This document shows, one piece after another, positions 35,059 to 44,194 of a DNA stretch of 64,000 nucleotides (the first letter of the stretch is position 1; the number at the start of each line of letters is the position of its first letter). This stretch comes from Methylocella tundrae (GTDB lineage Bacteria; Pseudomonadota; Alphaproteobacteria; Rhizobiales; Beijerinckiaceae). The notes beneath the pieces are model-generated. The model did no database searches. It saw nothing but the letters and a program-made list of their open reading frames with translations, and was not told the DNA's origin. The stretch spans positions 3,845,518-3,909,517 of the forward strand of contig NZ_CP139089.1 in assembly GCF_038024855.1 (NCBI RefSeq), read 5' to 3'. Position numbers and translations under genes: made by a program.

Positions 35059-35334
35059 GCCTGTGCCAGGCATTGACGCGTAGGGGTCCTGTTCTAGCTC
35101 TGGCGATCTTTCCCGGCGCCATGCTGCCAATAATCTTGTCCTCCTTGCGCCATGAATAGACAGTGTTGGTGATCGCGCAAACATCGCTTACGTAGCCCTC
35201 ATAGTTGATTCTTGGTCATCATCGATGGTTACGGCTGAAGCCAATGAACGGCAAACGGGCCGGCGACGTGGCAATGCCTTATCAACGCTTGCCAAGGTGA
35301 GACCAACAGCAAGGCCAAAGATTTCGCGCGCCGA

Positions 35335-37005
35335 TCAAGGCTCGCCTTCACGAAGAACTCGCCGCAGGACTTTGCCGATGGCCGATTTAGGCAAGTCGTT
35401 GCGAAACTCGATGTGACGCGGAACCTTGTACGCGGCCAAACTCTTGCGGCAGTGGGCGACCAAATCCGCCGCTGTGAGATTGGCGTCTTTCTTCACGACG
35501 AAGATCTTTACGGCTTCACCGGAATTGGCGTCCGGTACGCCCACCGCGCCCACATCTAGGACGCCCCGGTGCATCACCACTACCTCTTCCACCTCGTTCG
35601 GATAGACTTTGAAGCCCGAGACCACAATCGTGTCCTTCTTGCGATCGACAATTCGGATAAATCCCTTCTCATCCATGACGGCGATGTCGCCGGTGCGCAG
35701 GAATCCATCCGGCATTATCGCCTTGGCGGTCTCGTCAGGACGTCTCCAATAGCCCTTCATGACTTGGGGACCGCGCACGCATAGTTCTCCGGCTTGGCCG
35801 ATGGGTAGATCGTGACCTTGATCGTCACGGATCGCGACCTCGGTCGAGGGCAGGGGGAGGCCGACGGAACCGTTGAATTGTCGAAGATTGAACGGGTTCA
35901 TCGTCACGCCGGGCGAGGCCTCCGTCAGGCCATAGGCCTCGATGAGCGTTGCACCGGTGATCTTTTTCCATTTCTCGGCGACCGCCTGATGCAACGCCAT
36001 TCCCCCGCTGAGGCAGTTGCGCAAGTGCGAGAAATCCAGCTTGCTAAAGTCCGGATGGCGAAGCAAGGCGTTGAATAGCGTATTCACGCCGGTGATGGCC
36101 GTGAATGGATGCTTCCTCAACTCCTTCAGCAATCCGGCGATATCGCGCGGATCTGTGATCAGGACATTGGCGCCGCCGAGCTTGACAAAGATCAGGCAGT
36201 TCGCCGTCATCGCAAAGATATGGTAGAGCGGCAACGCGGTGATTACGATTTCGTCGCCTTCTTTAAAAAAGGGCCTCATCCAGGCATGGGCCTGCTGAAG
36301 GTTCGCCAGGATGTTGCCGTGCGTGAGCATGGCGCCCTTGGGAACGCCCGTGATCCCGCCCGTGTATTGTAGGAAGGCGATATCGTCATGCCCTAGCTTC
36401 ACCGGCCTCCACTCCAGCGACTTGCCCTGCTTTAAGGCCGATCTGAAGGAAACCGCCCCGGGGATTCGCCACGCCGGGACCATTCTTCTCACGAACTTGA
36501 CGACGAAATTGACGATGACGTTCCTGGGGAGGCACAGCATATCGCCGATTTGCGTGGCGATCACATGCTTGATCTCGGTCCCGGCGATGACTTTCTCGAG
36601 AACCCAGGCGCGGTTCTCAAGGATAACGATGGCCTCAGCCCCCGAATCGTTCAGCTGGCGGGCCAACTCTCTGGGCGTATAAAGAGGATTGCAGTTCACC
36701 ACCGTGTAACCGGCCCTGAGGGCGCCGAACAGGGCAATCGGGTATTGCAGGATATTCGGCATCACAAAAGCGACTCGGGCGCCGGGTTGCAGTTTCAGCG
36801 CCCCTTGCAGGTAGGCGCCGAAATTGCGCGACAAGCGATCGAGCTCACGATAGGTGATGGCCTGGCCCATGTTGACGAAAGCTGCGCGCTGCCCGAAACT
36901 GGCCACGCTCCTGTCGAACAGTTCGCCGAGCGAATGGTACTCGTCGACATTCACTTCAGCAGCTACGCCGGCCGGATAGCTTTTCAGCCAGATCTTCTCC
37001 ATCAT
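35335..37005 (-). CDS. fadD: Long-chain fatty-acid--CoA ligase
   Basis: ANL enzyme of about 556 residues that activates fatty acids to acyl-CoA. It has the FadD linker/hinge TGDIAVMDEKGFIRIVDRKKD and the C-terminal PKSAIGKVLRR with the catalytic lysine. The second core motif is EAYGLTEASPG. The P-loop reads YTGGITGVPKGAML, with Ile where FadD proteins have Thr (GGTTG), which could weaken ATP binding. Start at the ATG pair 37005/37002. No beta-oxidation genes are near, so it may feed acyl groups to the FAAL/PlsC protein close by, which is inference. Confidence 0.88.
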   Translation of the reverse strand: MMEKIWLKSYPAGVAAEVNVDEYHSLGELFDRSVASFGQRAAFVNMGQAITYRELDRLSRNFGAYLQGALKLQPGARVAFVMPNILQYPIALFGALRAGYTVVNCNPLYTPRELARQLNDSGAEAIVILENRAWVLEKVIAGTEIKHVIATQIGDMLCLPRNVIVNFVVKFVRRMVPAWRIPGAVSFRSALKQGKSLEWRPVKLGHDDIAFLQYTGGITGVPKGAMLTHGNILANLQQAHAWMRPFFKEGDEIVITALPLYHIFAMTANCLIFVKLGGANVLITDPRDIAGLLKELRKHPFTAITGVNTLFNALLRHPDFSKLDFSHLRNCLSGGMALHQAVAEKWKKITGATLIEAYGLTEASPGVTMNPFNLRQFNGSVGLPLPSTEVAIRDDQGHDLPIGQAGELCVRGPQVMKGYWRRPDETAKAIMPDGFLRTGDIAVMDEKGFIRIVDRKKDTIVVSGFKVYPNEVEEVVVMHRGVLDVGAVGVPDANSGEAVKIFVVKKDANLTAADLVAHCRKSLAAYKVPRHIEFRNDLPKSAIGKVLRRVLREGEP

Positions 37006-37203
37006 CCTTACCGTTCTTGAAAACCCTCCCTGCAGGGAGCGGTCACAATAGCTCTGTCGCATCGCCAATGAGAGCACGTAAAAAATCAGTTAGCATATCA
37101 GGTTCAAATCTAGCGACGATTTCGCGCTACGGCTGCATCGCCGAGGCCTTGCAGGCTCCCGCGAGTTCTTGCTGGTAAGTTGGCGCTGGACGTTGAAGAT
37201 ATT

Positions 37204-37405
37204 ATGGATCGCTGCATGGGTGGAAACAGCAAGGGCACGGTCAGAACACATGGGCGTGCTCATGTGATTGTGCGCCCGAGCGACCGAAGCGTTATTCTTC
37301 GGCGTCGGGATGAAGAAGCAGCGTGATCCGAAAACTGTGAGAAAAATCGTCGACGAAGTCGGCCTTGACTGGAACGAATTGCCCAGTCCGGCGTCTCGCG
37401 TCTGA
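37204..37405 (+). pseudogene. Frameshifted HicA-like paralog
   Basis: The first frame gives THGRAHVIVRPSDRSVIL, and the next frame continues GVGMKKQRDPKTVRKIVDEV then GLDWNELPSPASRV. Together these align end to end with the intact HicA-like protein at 28915-29151. The frame breaks near 37299-37301, consistent with loss of one base. The N-terminal 20 residues are not recognisable. It is therefore a dead duplicate on the opposite strand, directly upstream of the GYD gene. Confidence 0.75.
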
Positions 37406-37432
37406 TGTCTGAACTGAAAAGAGGATATCGCC

Positions 37433-37729
37433 ATGCTGACTTTCGTCATGCTGACGCGCCTCAGCTCGGAGGCAGTGCGCTCGCCCGAGGCGCTTGAGGA
37501 CCTTGAACGCCAGGTCATGGAGCGCGTGCGGAAGGAGTGCCCCGATGTTGAGTGGGTCAACAGCTACGCAATACTAGGACCTTGCGATTATTTGGATATA
37601 TTCCGCGCCAAAGACATCGAGACAGCTAGCAAGGTGTCGACCCTGGTCCGCACCTTTGGCCATGCCCACACCGAAATTTGGACGGCGACCGAGTGGGGCC
37701 GCTTTAAAGAGATTGTTCGGACCCTTTAG
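37433..37729 (+). CDS. GYD-domain protein
   Basis: A 98-residue ferredoxin-fold-like protein. It has the pattern FVMLTRLSSEA...WVNSYAILGPCDYLDIFRAKDIETASKVS (cited in part: LGPCDYLDIF at the GYD motif place), ending FGHAHTEIWTATEW. The GYD family has no settled function and is common in stress- or one-carbon-related loci. It has a good AGAGGA site. It lies just after the dead HicA-like gene and is convergent with the Mth938-type gene. Confidence 0.82.
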   Translation: MLTFVMLTRLSSEAVRSPEALEDLERQVMERVRKECPDVEWVNSYAILGPCDYLDIFRAKDIETASKVSTLVRTFGHAHTEIWTATEWGRFKEIVRTL

Positions 37730-37769
37730 GGGCGCGCTTGAGCGCCGCCATCGCATTCGAAGGGCCAAT

Positions 37770-38126
37770 TTAACATGTGACATGCATGAGGCCGATCTTT
37801 TTCTCCCGTGAGTGGTTGAATGATTGAATGGCGTCGGGCGTCGGCTCCACTATGACGCGGCAACCCTTCTTTTCGAAATATGCGCTGGCCTCCGGAGACG
37901 GGCGCACATTCCCTTCTTGACCGGCGCCGATGATCAACAAATCGCAGCCTTCCTCGAAGATAGACTTCGCCTCCGCTTTCGATATGATGTGGGAAGTTCC
38001 ATACTGCTCTTTCGAGAGCGCCTTTTGCCGCTTTTTTACTTTGCCGGACAGACGAATGACCACATCGTGCTCATAGGTTTTCCCACCGATCGTGATGCTC
38101 CCGAATTGGGTTCTGTCGATATGCAT
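37770..38126 (-). CDS. Mth938-like domain protein (DUF498-type)
   Basis: A 118-residue protein with the Mth938 core: FGSITIGGKTYEHDVVI at the start, CDLLIIGAGQEGNVRPSPEA in the middle and CRVIVEPTPDAIQSFN near the end. The family fold is known but the function is not; members often sit beside redox or membrane genes. GGAGTG precedes the ATG at 38126. It follows the ACP-FAAL-PlsC gene with 49 bp between and probably shares its transcript. Confidence 0.85.
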   Translation of the reverse strand: MHIDRTQFGSITIGGKTYEHDVVIRLSGKVKKRQKALSKEQYGTSHIISKAEAKSIFEEGCDLLIIGAGQEGNVRPSPEASAYFEKKGCRVIVEPTPDAIQSFNHSREKKIGLMHVTC

Positions 38127-38175
38127 TTTTTCACTCCGGACAGGCTTTGCCTCCACCCTTTGCTTCCTCTGCAGC

Positions 38176-41067
38176 CTATGAGACAGAGGGCTTCATCAAC
38201 TCACCAAGGTCAGGTTCTCCACAACGAGACAATATGATTTTGCGCACCGCATCGCGCAACTGCACAACTGCCTTGAAATCCGTGCCCGACGGCATAACCG
38301 GCTGCCCAATCTCGACGGTGACCGCACCGCGCCGGGGAAACCATTGATCGCTGCGCAGTATCGATCGGGTGCCGCGGAGGATGCCCGGCAGGACAGGAAG
38401 GTTCGCCTCAGCCGCCGTCTTGAACGCCCCAAGATAGAACTCGGAAAGGCCTACCCTTCGGGTGAAAGTGCCCTCCGGGAAGAAGACCAGGATGCGGCCT
38501 TTATGCGCAAGAGCGATTAACTCCTCCGCATCTGCAAGACTGCCGGACATGTCATAGCGCTCGACGAATGGTATTTCGAGACGCCGCAGGAGTGGGCCTG
38601 CGATAAATTGCGTGAACAATTCTCTTTTCGCAACGATCGCTGGCTCGCCCGGGAGAACCGCAGCGAGGATGAGAGAATCCACATAACTGGAATGATTGAA
38701 CACAAGCATCGCGCCTCGGCTTGGAATACGGTCGATGCCGCTCGTCGAAAGCTGGACTCCCATCGTTGAAAGCGCCCTGCGTCCAATCCACCGGAGAGCG
38801 GACCAACGCCAGGCGAGGCGAGGCAGGATGAGCACGGCAAGCGATCCCAATAGGAATGCGCCGATAAGCACAGTCCACCACCAAGCTGCGTATATGGTTT
38901 CGCGCGACGCTCGCGCCAAGCGCCTAATCTGGGGGCCAACGCCGGACAGCGCCAAGCGAAGAAGCTGCCACCTTAGGGCTCGTTGTTGCGGACCGATATG
39001 GCCGCTCTCGTAAATCTCCTTGGCCGCGCTACGGCGGATCTTGCCGCTCGAGGTCTTCGGCACCGTGCGCGGCGGCGCGAGGATGATTTCATCGGGCGGC
39101 GTTCCCGCGATGTCGGTCGTGATCTCGTGCGCGCGCGCCTGCAGCCCCGCGCGCACCGCCGGGTCGGTCTCCCGAGTCTCCGCGAGGACAACGAGGCGCT
39201 CGGTGCCAGAGCTTCGATCGGTCGCGCCAAATACGGCGACCCCGCCCTTGCGAATTCCAGCGATCTCAGCCACGCCCTCCTCTATTTCCTGTGGGTAGAG
39301 GTGACGACCGGCGCGAATGATGATGTCTTTGATGCGACCGGTGATGTAAACGTCGCCTCCCGCCATATAAGCACGGTCAGCACTGTCGAGCCAACCATCG
39401 TGAAAAAGTTCGCGTGTCTTGGTTTCGTTGCGGAAGTAGCCACGCGTTGTCGAAGGTCCACGGAACTCGAGCCTTCCTTCCTGTCGTTCGCCGAGTTCGT
39501 AACCCGCCTCGTCGACGATGCGAATTTCGTGGTTGGGTAGCGGCTGGCCGCACGCTACAATTTCGAGTGGCCTAGAGTTTTCGGAGCTTGCCGGCTCGGC
39601 CAACCCTTCGGTGCTCAGCCGATTGCGGTTGACACGGTCGATAAGAGGCGGGCGGCCACGCGGCGGAAATGCGAGTCCCACTGAGCTTTCGGCAAGACCA
39701 TAAACCGGCGCCATGGCGCACGCGGGGAAACCATAGTGACCAAATCGATCGACGAACCGGCGTAACGTCTGGGCGCTTACTGGTTCTGCGCCATTCGGAA
39801 CCATGCGCAATGAGCTAAGGTCTAGTCCTTCAAGGTCAGCATCGGCAATCTTGTTCAGGCATAGCTCGAACCCGAAATTGGGAGACGCGGAAAGGGTGGC
39901 GCGAAAGCGGTGAATCGCCCACAGCCAACTTTCGGGCCGCACGAGGAAACTCAATGGCGACATGACATAAAGCGCCGCGGCAAAGTGCAGACATCCCAGC
40001 CACGCGCCTATCAGACCCATGTCGTGATAAAGCGGCAGCCAACTGACGAAGACATCGGCCGAGCTCGCGTCCATGACTCCGCCCATCGCTCGAATGTTGG
40101 CAAGCAGGTTGGCGTGACTGAGCACCACGCCTTTCGGATCGCCAGTGCTGCCGGATGTATACTGAATAAGCGCGACCGAATTGGGATCATTAATAGGAGG
40201 CAGATCGACCGGTGGCGGGGAAGCCTCCAGGTCCCCAACGCTCACGATAGCGGTTAAGCTCTCGACTTGCGGACGGAGCAGTGCGGCGAGCCGCCGCCCC
40301 TCCGGCATTGTTATCAGCATGCAACTGCCGGCATTACGCAGAATGCCGGTCTGGCGGCGTAGATGATCCTCGAGTTGCGACAGCCGCATGGGCGGATAGA
40401 TCGGCACTGGAATGGCGCCGGCGCAAAGGATGCCGAAGAATGCGATGAAAAAGTCGATGCTGGTCGGCAGCATCAAGGCAACGCGATCCGCGGGCGCGAT
40501 GTCGCGCCCGATCAAGCCGCGTGCGACGTTGTGTGCTCTGGCTGCGAGTTCGGCGTAAGTCAGTGCGCCAAGAACCGTCGCCTCGTCCTGTAGCACAGTA
40601 AGATGCAGACGGTTGGGATGTTGCGCTGCATGCCACTCAAGAACCTCGACCAGAGTTTGCGCCTGGTTCGCGGCCGGCACGGCCGGCAGGGCAGAAACCG
40701 GCACCGATTCTAGCGCCGTCCGCTGCCGCCTAGGTCCGGCTTGTTCCAGGGCTTGCTGAAGGTCACGGACGGTTTCCGCCTCGCCAATGGTCTGGGCAGG
40801 CAGGCGGACGCGAAACGCGCGCTCGATCCGTAGGATCAGCTCGGTTCGGCCCAGGCTATCGATCCCGAGATCGCGCTCGATCCGGCTTGACGGTACGATG
40901 TCGATGAATCTGACGCGCTGCGGATGCAGCTCGCGCACAAGCTGCGCAATGACCTCGATCAGGTCACGCTCGCGTATCTCCCGCTCGGTCACCGCGGTGA
41001 GAGAATTTGTTTGACTAGGCTGCTCCGGCATAAAAAAATGATTAAAATCTTTGAGGAACTCAGGCAT
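38176..41067 (-). CDS. ACP / fatty-acyl-AMP ligase / 1-acylglycerol-phosphate acyltransferase fusion
   Basis: A 963-residue multidomain protein. An acyl carrier domain is at about residues 30-110 (phosphopantetheine Ser71 in LGIDSLGRTE). An AMP-forming ligase of the FAAL/DltA-like group spans about 140-690 (QYTSGSTGDPKGVVLSHANL, SWLPLYHDMGL, VYGLAESSVG, VPKTSSGKIRRS). One or two membrane segments (WWWTVLIGAFLLGSLAVLIL) precede a PlsC acyltransferase domain with NHSSYVD (H-x4-D type) and FPEGTFTR. It probably loads fatty acid onto its own ACP and transfers it to a lysophospholipid-like acceptor at the inner membrane. Start may instead be 41031. Confidence 0.9.
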   Translation of the reverse strand: MPEFLKDFNHFFMPEQPSQTNSLTAVTEREIRERDLIEVIAQLVRELHPQRVRFIDIVPSSRIERDLGIDSLGRTELILRIERAFRVRLPAQTIGEAETVRDLQQALEQAGPRRQRTALESVPVSALPAVPAANQAQTLVEVLEWHAAQHPNRLHLTVLQDEATVLGALTYAELAARAHNVARGLIGRDIAPADRVALMLPTSIDFFIAFFGILCAGAIPVPIYPPMRLSQLEDHLRRQTGILRNAGSCMLITMPEGRRLAALLRPQVESLTAIVSVGDLEASPPPVDLPPINDPNSVALIQYTSGSTGDPKGVVLSHANLLANIRAMGGVMDASSADVFVSWLPLYHDMGLIGAWLGCLHFAAALYVMSPLSFLVRPESWLWAIHRFRATLSASPNFGFELCLNKIADADLEGLDLSSLRMVPNGAEPVSAQTLRRFVDRFGHYGFPACAMAPVYGLAESSVGLAFPPRGRPPLIDRVNRNRLSTEGLAEPASSENSRPLEIVACGQPLPNHEIRIVDEAGYELGERQEGRLEFRGPSTTRGYFRNETKTRELFHDGWLDSADRAYMAGGDVYITGRIKDIIIRAGRHLYPQEIEEGVAEIAGIRKGGVAVFGATDRSSGTERLVVLAETRETDPAVRAGLQARAHEITTDIAGTPPDEIILAPPRTVPKTSSGKIRRSAAKEIYESGHIGPQQRALRWQLLRLALSGVGPQIRRLARASRETIYAAWWWTVLIGAFLLGSLAVLILPRLAWRWSALRWIGRRALSTMGVQLSTSGIDRIPSRGAMLVFNHSSYVDSLILAAVLPGEPAIVAKRELFTQFIAGPLLRRLEIPFVERYDMSGSLADAEELIALAHKGRILVFFPEGTFTRRVGLSEFYLGAFKTAAEANLPVLPGILRGTRSILRSDQWFPRRGAVTVEIGQPVMPSGTDFKAVVQLRDAVRKIILSRCGEPDLGELMKPSVS

Positions 41068-41395
41068 TGACCTGAATTAAGCTTTCGATCGTAACTGACT
41101 TATAACTGAAAACGCGAAGAAAAAGATATCTTCCAGCATCCTTCCCGCCGTAGTGGCCGGTATTCAGAAATTGTGATGGACGGGCAACTGGCGCGGCTTC
41201 AGGACGCCTTGGCTGGCGGCATTGACGCTGGCGACTCGGAAGCGGCGGAGCCGATGCGCGGTTTGGGCGAGACTGTGACGGTCTCCCGCGACGCGTCCCG
41301 GCCCGGCGGCGTCCTAGTCGAGATTGCCGGATGGCTAACGGCGCTTCTCGGCGAGCAGGCCTACCCCAATCAGGTCAAAGGAGTGTGGGGAAGGA
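41068..41395. other. Gap between FAAL fusion gene and tRNA-Met (right island end)
   Basis: No integrase or other supported gene. An open frame at 41173-41439 has no family features and ends inside the antisense of the tRNA, so it is likely spurious. A weak FixK-like match TTGA-N6-TTAA lies at 41067-41080, at or just upstream of the FAAL start. Confidence 0.5.
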
Positions 41396-41472
41396 TGGTA
41401 GCGGAGGAGGGACTCGAACCCCCGACACAAGGATTATGATTCCTCTGCTCTAGCCGGCTGAGCTACTCCGCC
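41396..41472 (-). tRNA. tRNA-Met (CAT), elongator
   Basis: 77 nt including encoded CCA. The acceptor stem is GGCGGAG/CTCCGCT with G1-U72. The anticodon loop ATCATAA gives anticodon CAT with stem GAGGA/TCCTT. The T arm reads GGGGGTTCGAGTCCCTC. The G1-U72 end and overall pattern match alphaproteobacterial elongator tRNA-Met rather than initiator. A CAT anticodon modified to read Ile AUA is an alternative but fits less well. Its 3' end faces the candidate island. Confidence 0.95.
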
Positions 41473-41589
41473 CCGCGCGCTGCAATGAAGCGCGACGAGG
41501 CGTTGGCATAGGCATGCGGGCGAATTGTGTCAAGCAGGCAGTTCAGCGCCTCGCGCCGGCCGGTGTTTTGCCGCCGTCGCGAGCCCGGC

Positions 41590-42267
41590 CTATGCGCGTC
41601 CCGCCACCTCGTCGATGCGCTTCAGCATGTCGGCGGGGTCTTCATAGACGCGATAGGCGCCGGCGCGCTCCAGCTCTTCCTGGCCATAACCTCCCGAGAG
41701 AAGGCCAATGCCGAGGCAGCGCGCGCGCCGGCTCGCCAGCATGTCCCAGACGCTGTCGCCGACGACGGTCGCCGTAAGCGTTTCGACGCCAAGGCGCGCC
41801 GCGGCGGTGAGAAAAAGATCAGGGTCGGGTTTGGCGTATTTCACCTGATCGCGCGTGACCACGACGACGCGCTTTAAATCGACGCCAAGCGTTTCCAGAA
41901 CGGGAGCCGCCGTCTCCATGCGTCCGCTTGTCGCGATCGCCCACGGAACGCCGGCCTCGGTCAGATAGGCGAGCAGCTGACGCGCGCCGGGAAGAGGGCG
42001 GATGGCGTCCGCCCGGCTGCGATAGGCCTCGGCATGGCGCTTTTGCAGCCGTTCGATGCGCTCCGGGCTGATTTCGAGTTCAGTTTCGCGCAGGAGCATA
42101 TGCGTGAACAGGCCGCCGCTCATGCCGATCTTGCGGTGGATGCGCCAGATCGAAAGCTCGATCCCTTCCGCCTTCAAAGCCTCGTCCCAGGCCAGCACAT
42201 GCTGGTAGACGCTGTCGACCAGCGTGCCGTCGAGATCGAACAGAAACGAGCCTTGAGGGCTTTGCAT
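41590..42267 (-). CDS. HAD-superfamily phosphatase (PGP/beta-PGM-like)
   Basis: A 225-residue haloacid-dehalogenase-type hydrolase. Motif I is FDLDGTLVDS (about residues 10-19), motif II IATSGR, motif III lysine in KYAKPDPDLF, and motif IV VVGDSVWDM. A helical cap (subfamily IA) sits between motifs I and II. The substrate is a small phosphorylated metabolite, not predictable. It is the first chromosomal-backbone gene beyond the tRNA. Confidence 0.9.
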   Translation of the reverse strand: MQSPQGSFLFDLDGTLVDSVYQHVLAWDEALKAEGIELSIWRIHRKIGMSGGLFTHMLLRETELEISPERIERLQKRHAEAYRSRADAIRPLPGARQLLAYLTEAGVPWAIATSGRMETAAPVLETLGVDLKRVVVVTRDQVKYAKPDPDLFLTAAARLGVETLTATVVGDSVWDMLASRRARCLGIGLLSGGYGQEELERAGAYRVYEDPADMLKRIDEVAGRA

Positions 42268-42370
42268 GGCTTTCCGTCAGTCAGTTTCACCTAACCCGAA
42301 GGGGGGCGCCGTTCGAGAGGCGGAGCGAGCCCGATCGAATCACATGCATGAGTCGACCGGGCAAAGCCGC

Positions 42371-42805
42371 TCAGGCGGCCGATATGACCTGGACGATGCG
42401 GCGGCTGCGCGAATCAACCAGAACGATCTCGTTGTTCACGACCGAGAAGCTGTAGCGCCTGTCGACGCCATATTCCGGCGGCACGGCGTAAACGGTCAGC
42501 CCTCTCGGCAACCTTTCCCCGATCCTGACCGGACCGCGAATCGTCTGCGAAGGCACGTTCCCCTCGCGCACATAATCCTGAAGCGTCGGCCAGTGGGCCG
42601 CGCCGAAGACGGCGTTGCCGACGCCGCCGACGCCGCCGATGACGCCGCCAGCGACGCCGCCGAGAACTGCGCCGACCGGGCCGCCGGAGCGGGCGCCCTC
42701 AGCGGCCCCGCTCTGGATGCCGCTCGAGAGGCTCTGCGCCTCAGCCGCGAGCGGCGTCAGCAGCAGGGCGAACAGAACGCTGCGAAGAAGAAGTTTGGTT
42801 TTCAT
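42371..42805 (-). CDS. DUF1236-type exported protein
   Basis: About 144 residues. Signal peptide (LLLRSVLFALLLTPLAAEA), a glycine-rich stretch (GAVLGGVAGGVIGGVGGVG, about residues 45-65) like glycine-zipper proteins, then the DUF1236 domain with PSQTIRGPVRIGERLPRGLTVY (cited in two halves: PSQTIRGPV, GERLPRGL) and ending RRIVQVI. Periplasmic or envelope location is likely; the function is unknown. The GTG at 42808 has better spacing to AAGGGA than the ATG at 42805. Confidence 0.82.
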   Translation of the reverse strand: MKTKLLLRSVLFALLLTPLAAEAQSLSSGIQSGAAEGARSGGPVGAVLGGVAGGVIGGVGGVGNAVFGAAHWPTLQDYVREGNVPSQTIRGPVRIGERLPRGLTVYAVPPEYGVDRRYSFSVVNNEIVLVDSRSRRIVQVISAA

Positions 42806-43291
42806 CACGATTTTGTCCCTTGCGGATGGACGGACTCTGCAACGCTGTCGGTGTCGCGGGCACGCCGGTCACAACGGCCCCACTCCGGCTGCGCTACAGG
42901 TCCGGGCCGTGAGGCGTTTGGCGTCTTCCGACCTGCCAGAAGGCTCGAACGTCACAACATGCCTGCTTGGTCAAGCACGTTTGGCGCGCCTCTTCAAGCA
43001 TTTGGCGCTTCAGCGGAACGGCATCGCTCGCTTCGCGGTCAAAACCTTGTGAAGGGCTGTTTTTGGACCAAAATGTCAGGGGCGGCCGATCGGAAAGCCG
43101 GGCCTTGACCGACAGGGCCGGTTCGATCAACTAAGCGCAGGGCGGCGCGCCGGCATCGCCCGGCGCCGGAGGGCGTCGCTCAATCTATTGCTTAAACGCT
43201 TTTTGGCTGACACAGCCGCACTTGTTTCCGCCATCATGCTGGCCGCCGGCGGAAAAGCGCCGCGCTGCGACGAAAACTTCAAGGAGAAGCC
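42806..43291. other. Gap between DUF1236 gene and cbpA
   Basis: About 485 bp without a supported gene. It must hold divergent promoters for the DUF1236 gene and for cbpA. No clear repeat or box was recognised. Confidence 0.5.
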
Positions 43292-44194
43292 GTGAGCAGA
43301 GATCCATATGAGGTCCTCGGCGTCGAACGCAACGCATCAGCGGCGGATATTCAGAAGGCCTATCGCAAGCTGGCGAAAAAGCTCCACCCCGACCTCAATC
43401 CAGGCAATGTCAAAGCCGAAGAGGAATTCAAGGAGGTTGCCTCGGCCTATGGTCTGCTTGGCGACGCCGATAAGCGAAAGCGGTTCGACAATGGCGAAAT
43501 CGACGCCTCTGGCGCCGAGCGGGCGCCTCAGCAATACTATCGCGATTACGCTGGCGCGGGCCCTGGCGCCAATCCTTACGCCAATGAGTCGGCCTACGCT
43601 GACTTCATGGACGATGAGACGCTGGCGAGCATCCTGCGCGGCGCCCGCCGGCGCCAGGCGGCCGGCCGCGACATTCATTATCACTTGCCCGTCGATTTTC
43701 TGACGGCGGTCAATGGCGGAACGGCTCGCGTCGGATTGCCGGACGGCGCGACGCTCGACGTCAATATCCCGGCGGGGGCGCGGGAAGGGCAAATTCTTCG
43801 GCTGCGCGGAAAGGGCGAGCCGGGTTTCGGCGGCGGCCCGCCCGGTGACGGGCTTGTCGAACTGGAGGTGCGGCCCCACCCGTTTTTCGCGCGCGAGGGC
43901 GACGATGTTCACCTGACCTTGCCGATCAGCCTCGCAGAGGCCGTTCTCGGCGGCGAGGTCAAAGTCCCAACGCCGACCGGCGCCGTCAGCATGAAGGTGC
44001 CGAGGGGCGCGAACTCCGGCGGCAAGCTGCGCCTCAAAGGCAAAGGGGTCGCGCGCCCGGACGGAAGCCGCGGCGACGAATATGTCACCTTGAAAGTCAT
44101 GCTGCCTGAAAAGAGCGATCCGGAGCTTGAATCATTCGTGACGAACTGGGCCGCGGGGAAAGCTCAAAACCCGCGTGCCGGCATGGAGGCCTGA
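43292..44194 (+). CDS. cbpA: Curved-DNA-binding protein / DnaJ-class co-chaperone
   Basis: A 300-residue DnaJ homolog without zinc fingers. It has a J domain with the HPD triad in [10 protein letters not shown] (about residues 30-40), a linker, and two C-terminal substrate-binding beta domains ([49 protein letters not shown]). It stimulates DnaK ATPase and may bind DNA. GTG start with AAGGAGAA. The next gene encodes its modulator CbpM with no spacing, as in E. coli cbpAM. Confidence 0.93.
   Translation: MSRDPYEVLGVERNASAADIQKAYRKLAKKLHPDLNPGNVKAEEEFKEVASAYGLLGDADKRKRFDNGEIDASGAERAPQQYYRDYAGAGPGANPYANESAYADFMDDETLASILRGARRRQAAGRDIHYHLPVDFLTAVNGGTARVGLPDGATLDVNIPAGAREGQILRLRGKGEPGFGGGPPGDGLVELEVRPHPFFAREGDDVHLTLPISLAEAVLGGEVKVPTPTGAVSMKVPRGANSGGKLRLKGKGVARPDGSRGDEYVTLKVMLPEKSDPELESFVTNWAAGKAQNPRAGMEA

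Noticed and set aside
41173..41439. Open frame of 88 codons running into the tRNA-Met gene
   Set aside because: Its end is simply the antisense of the tRNA and the rest has no family features or ribosome site.
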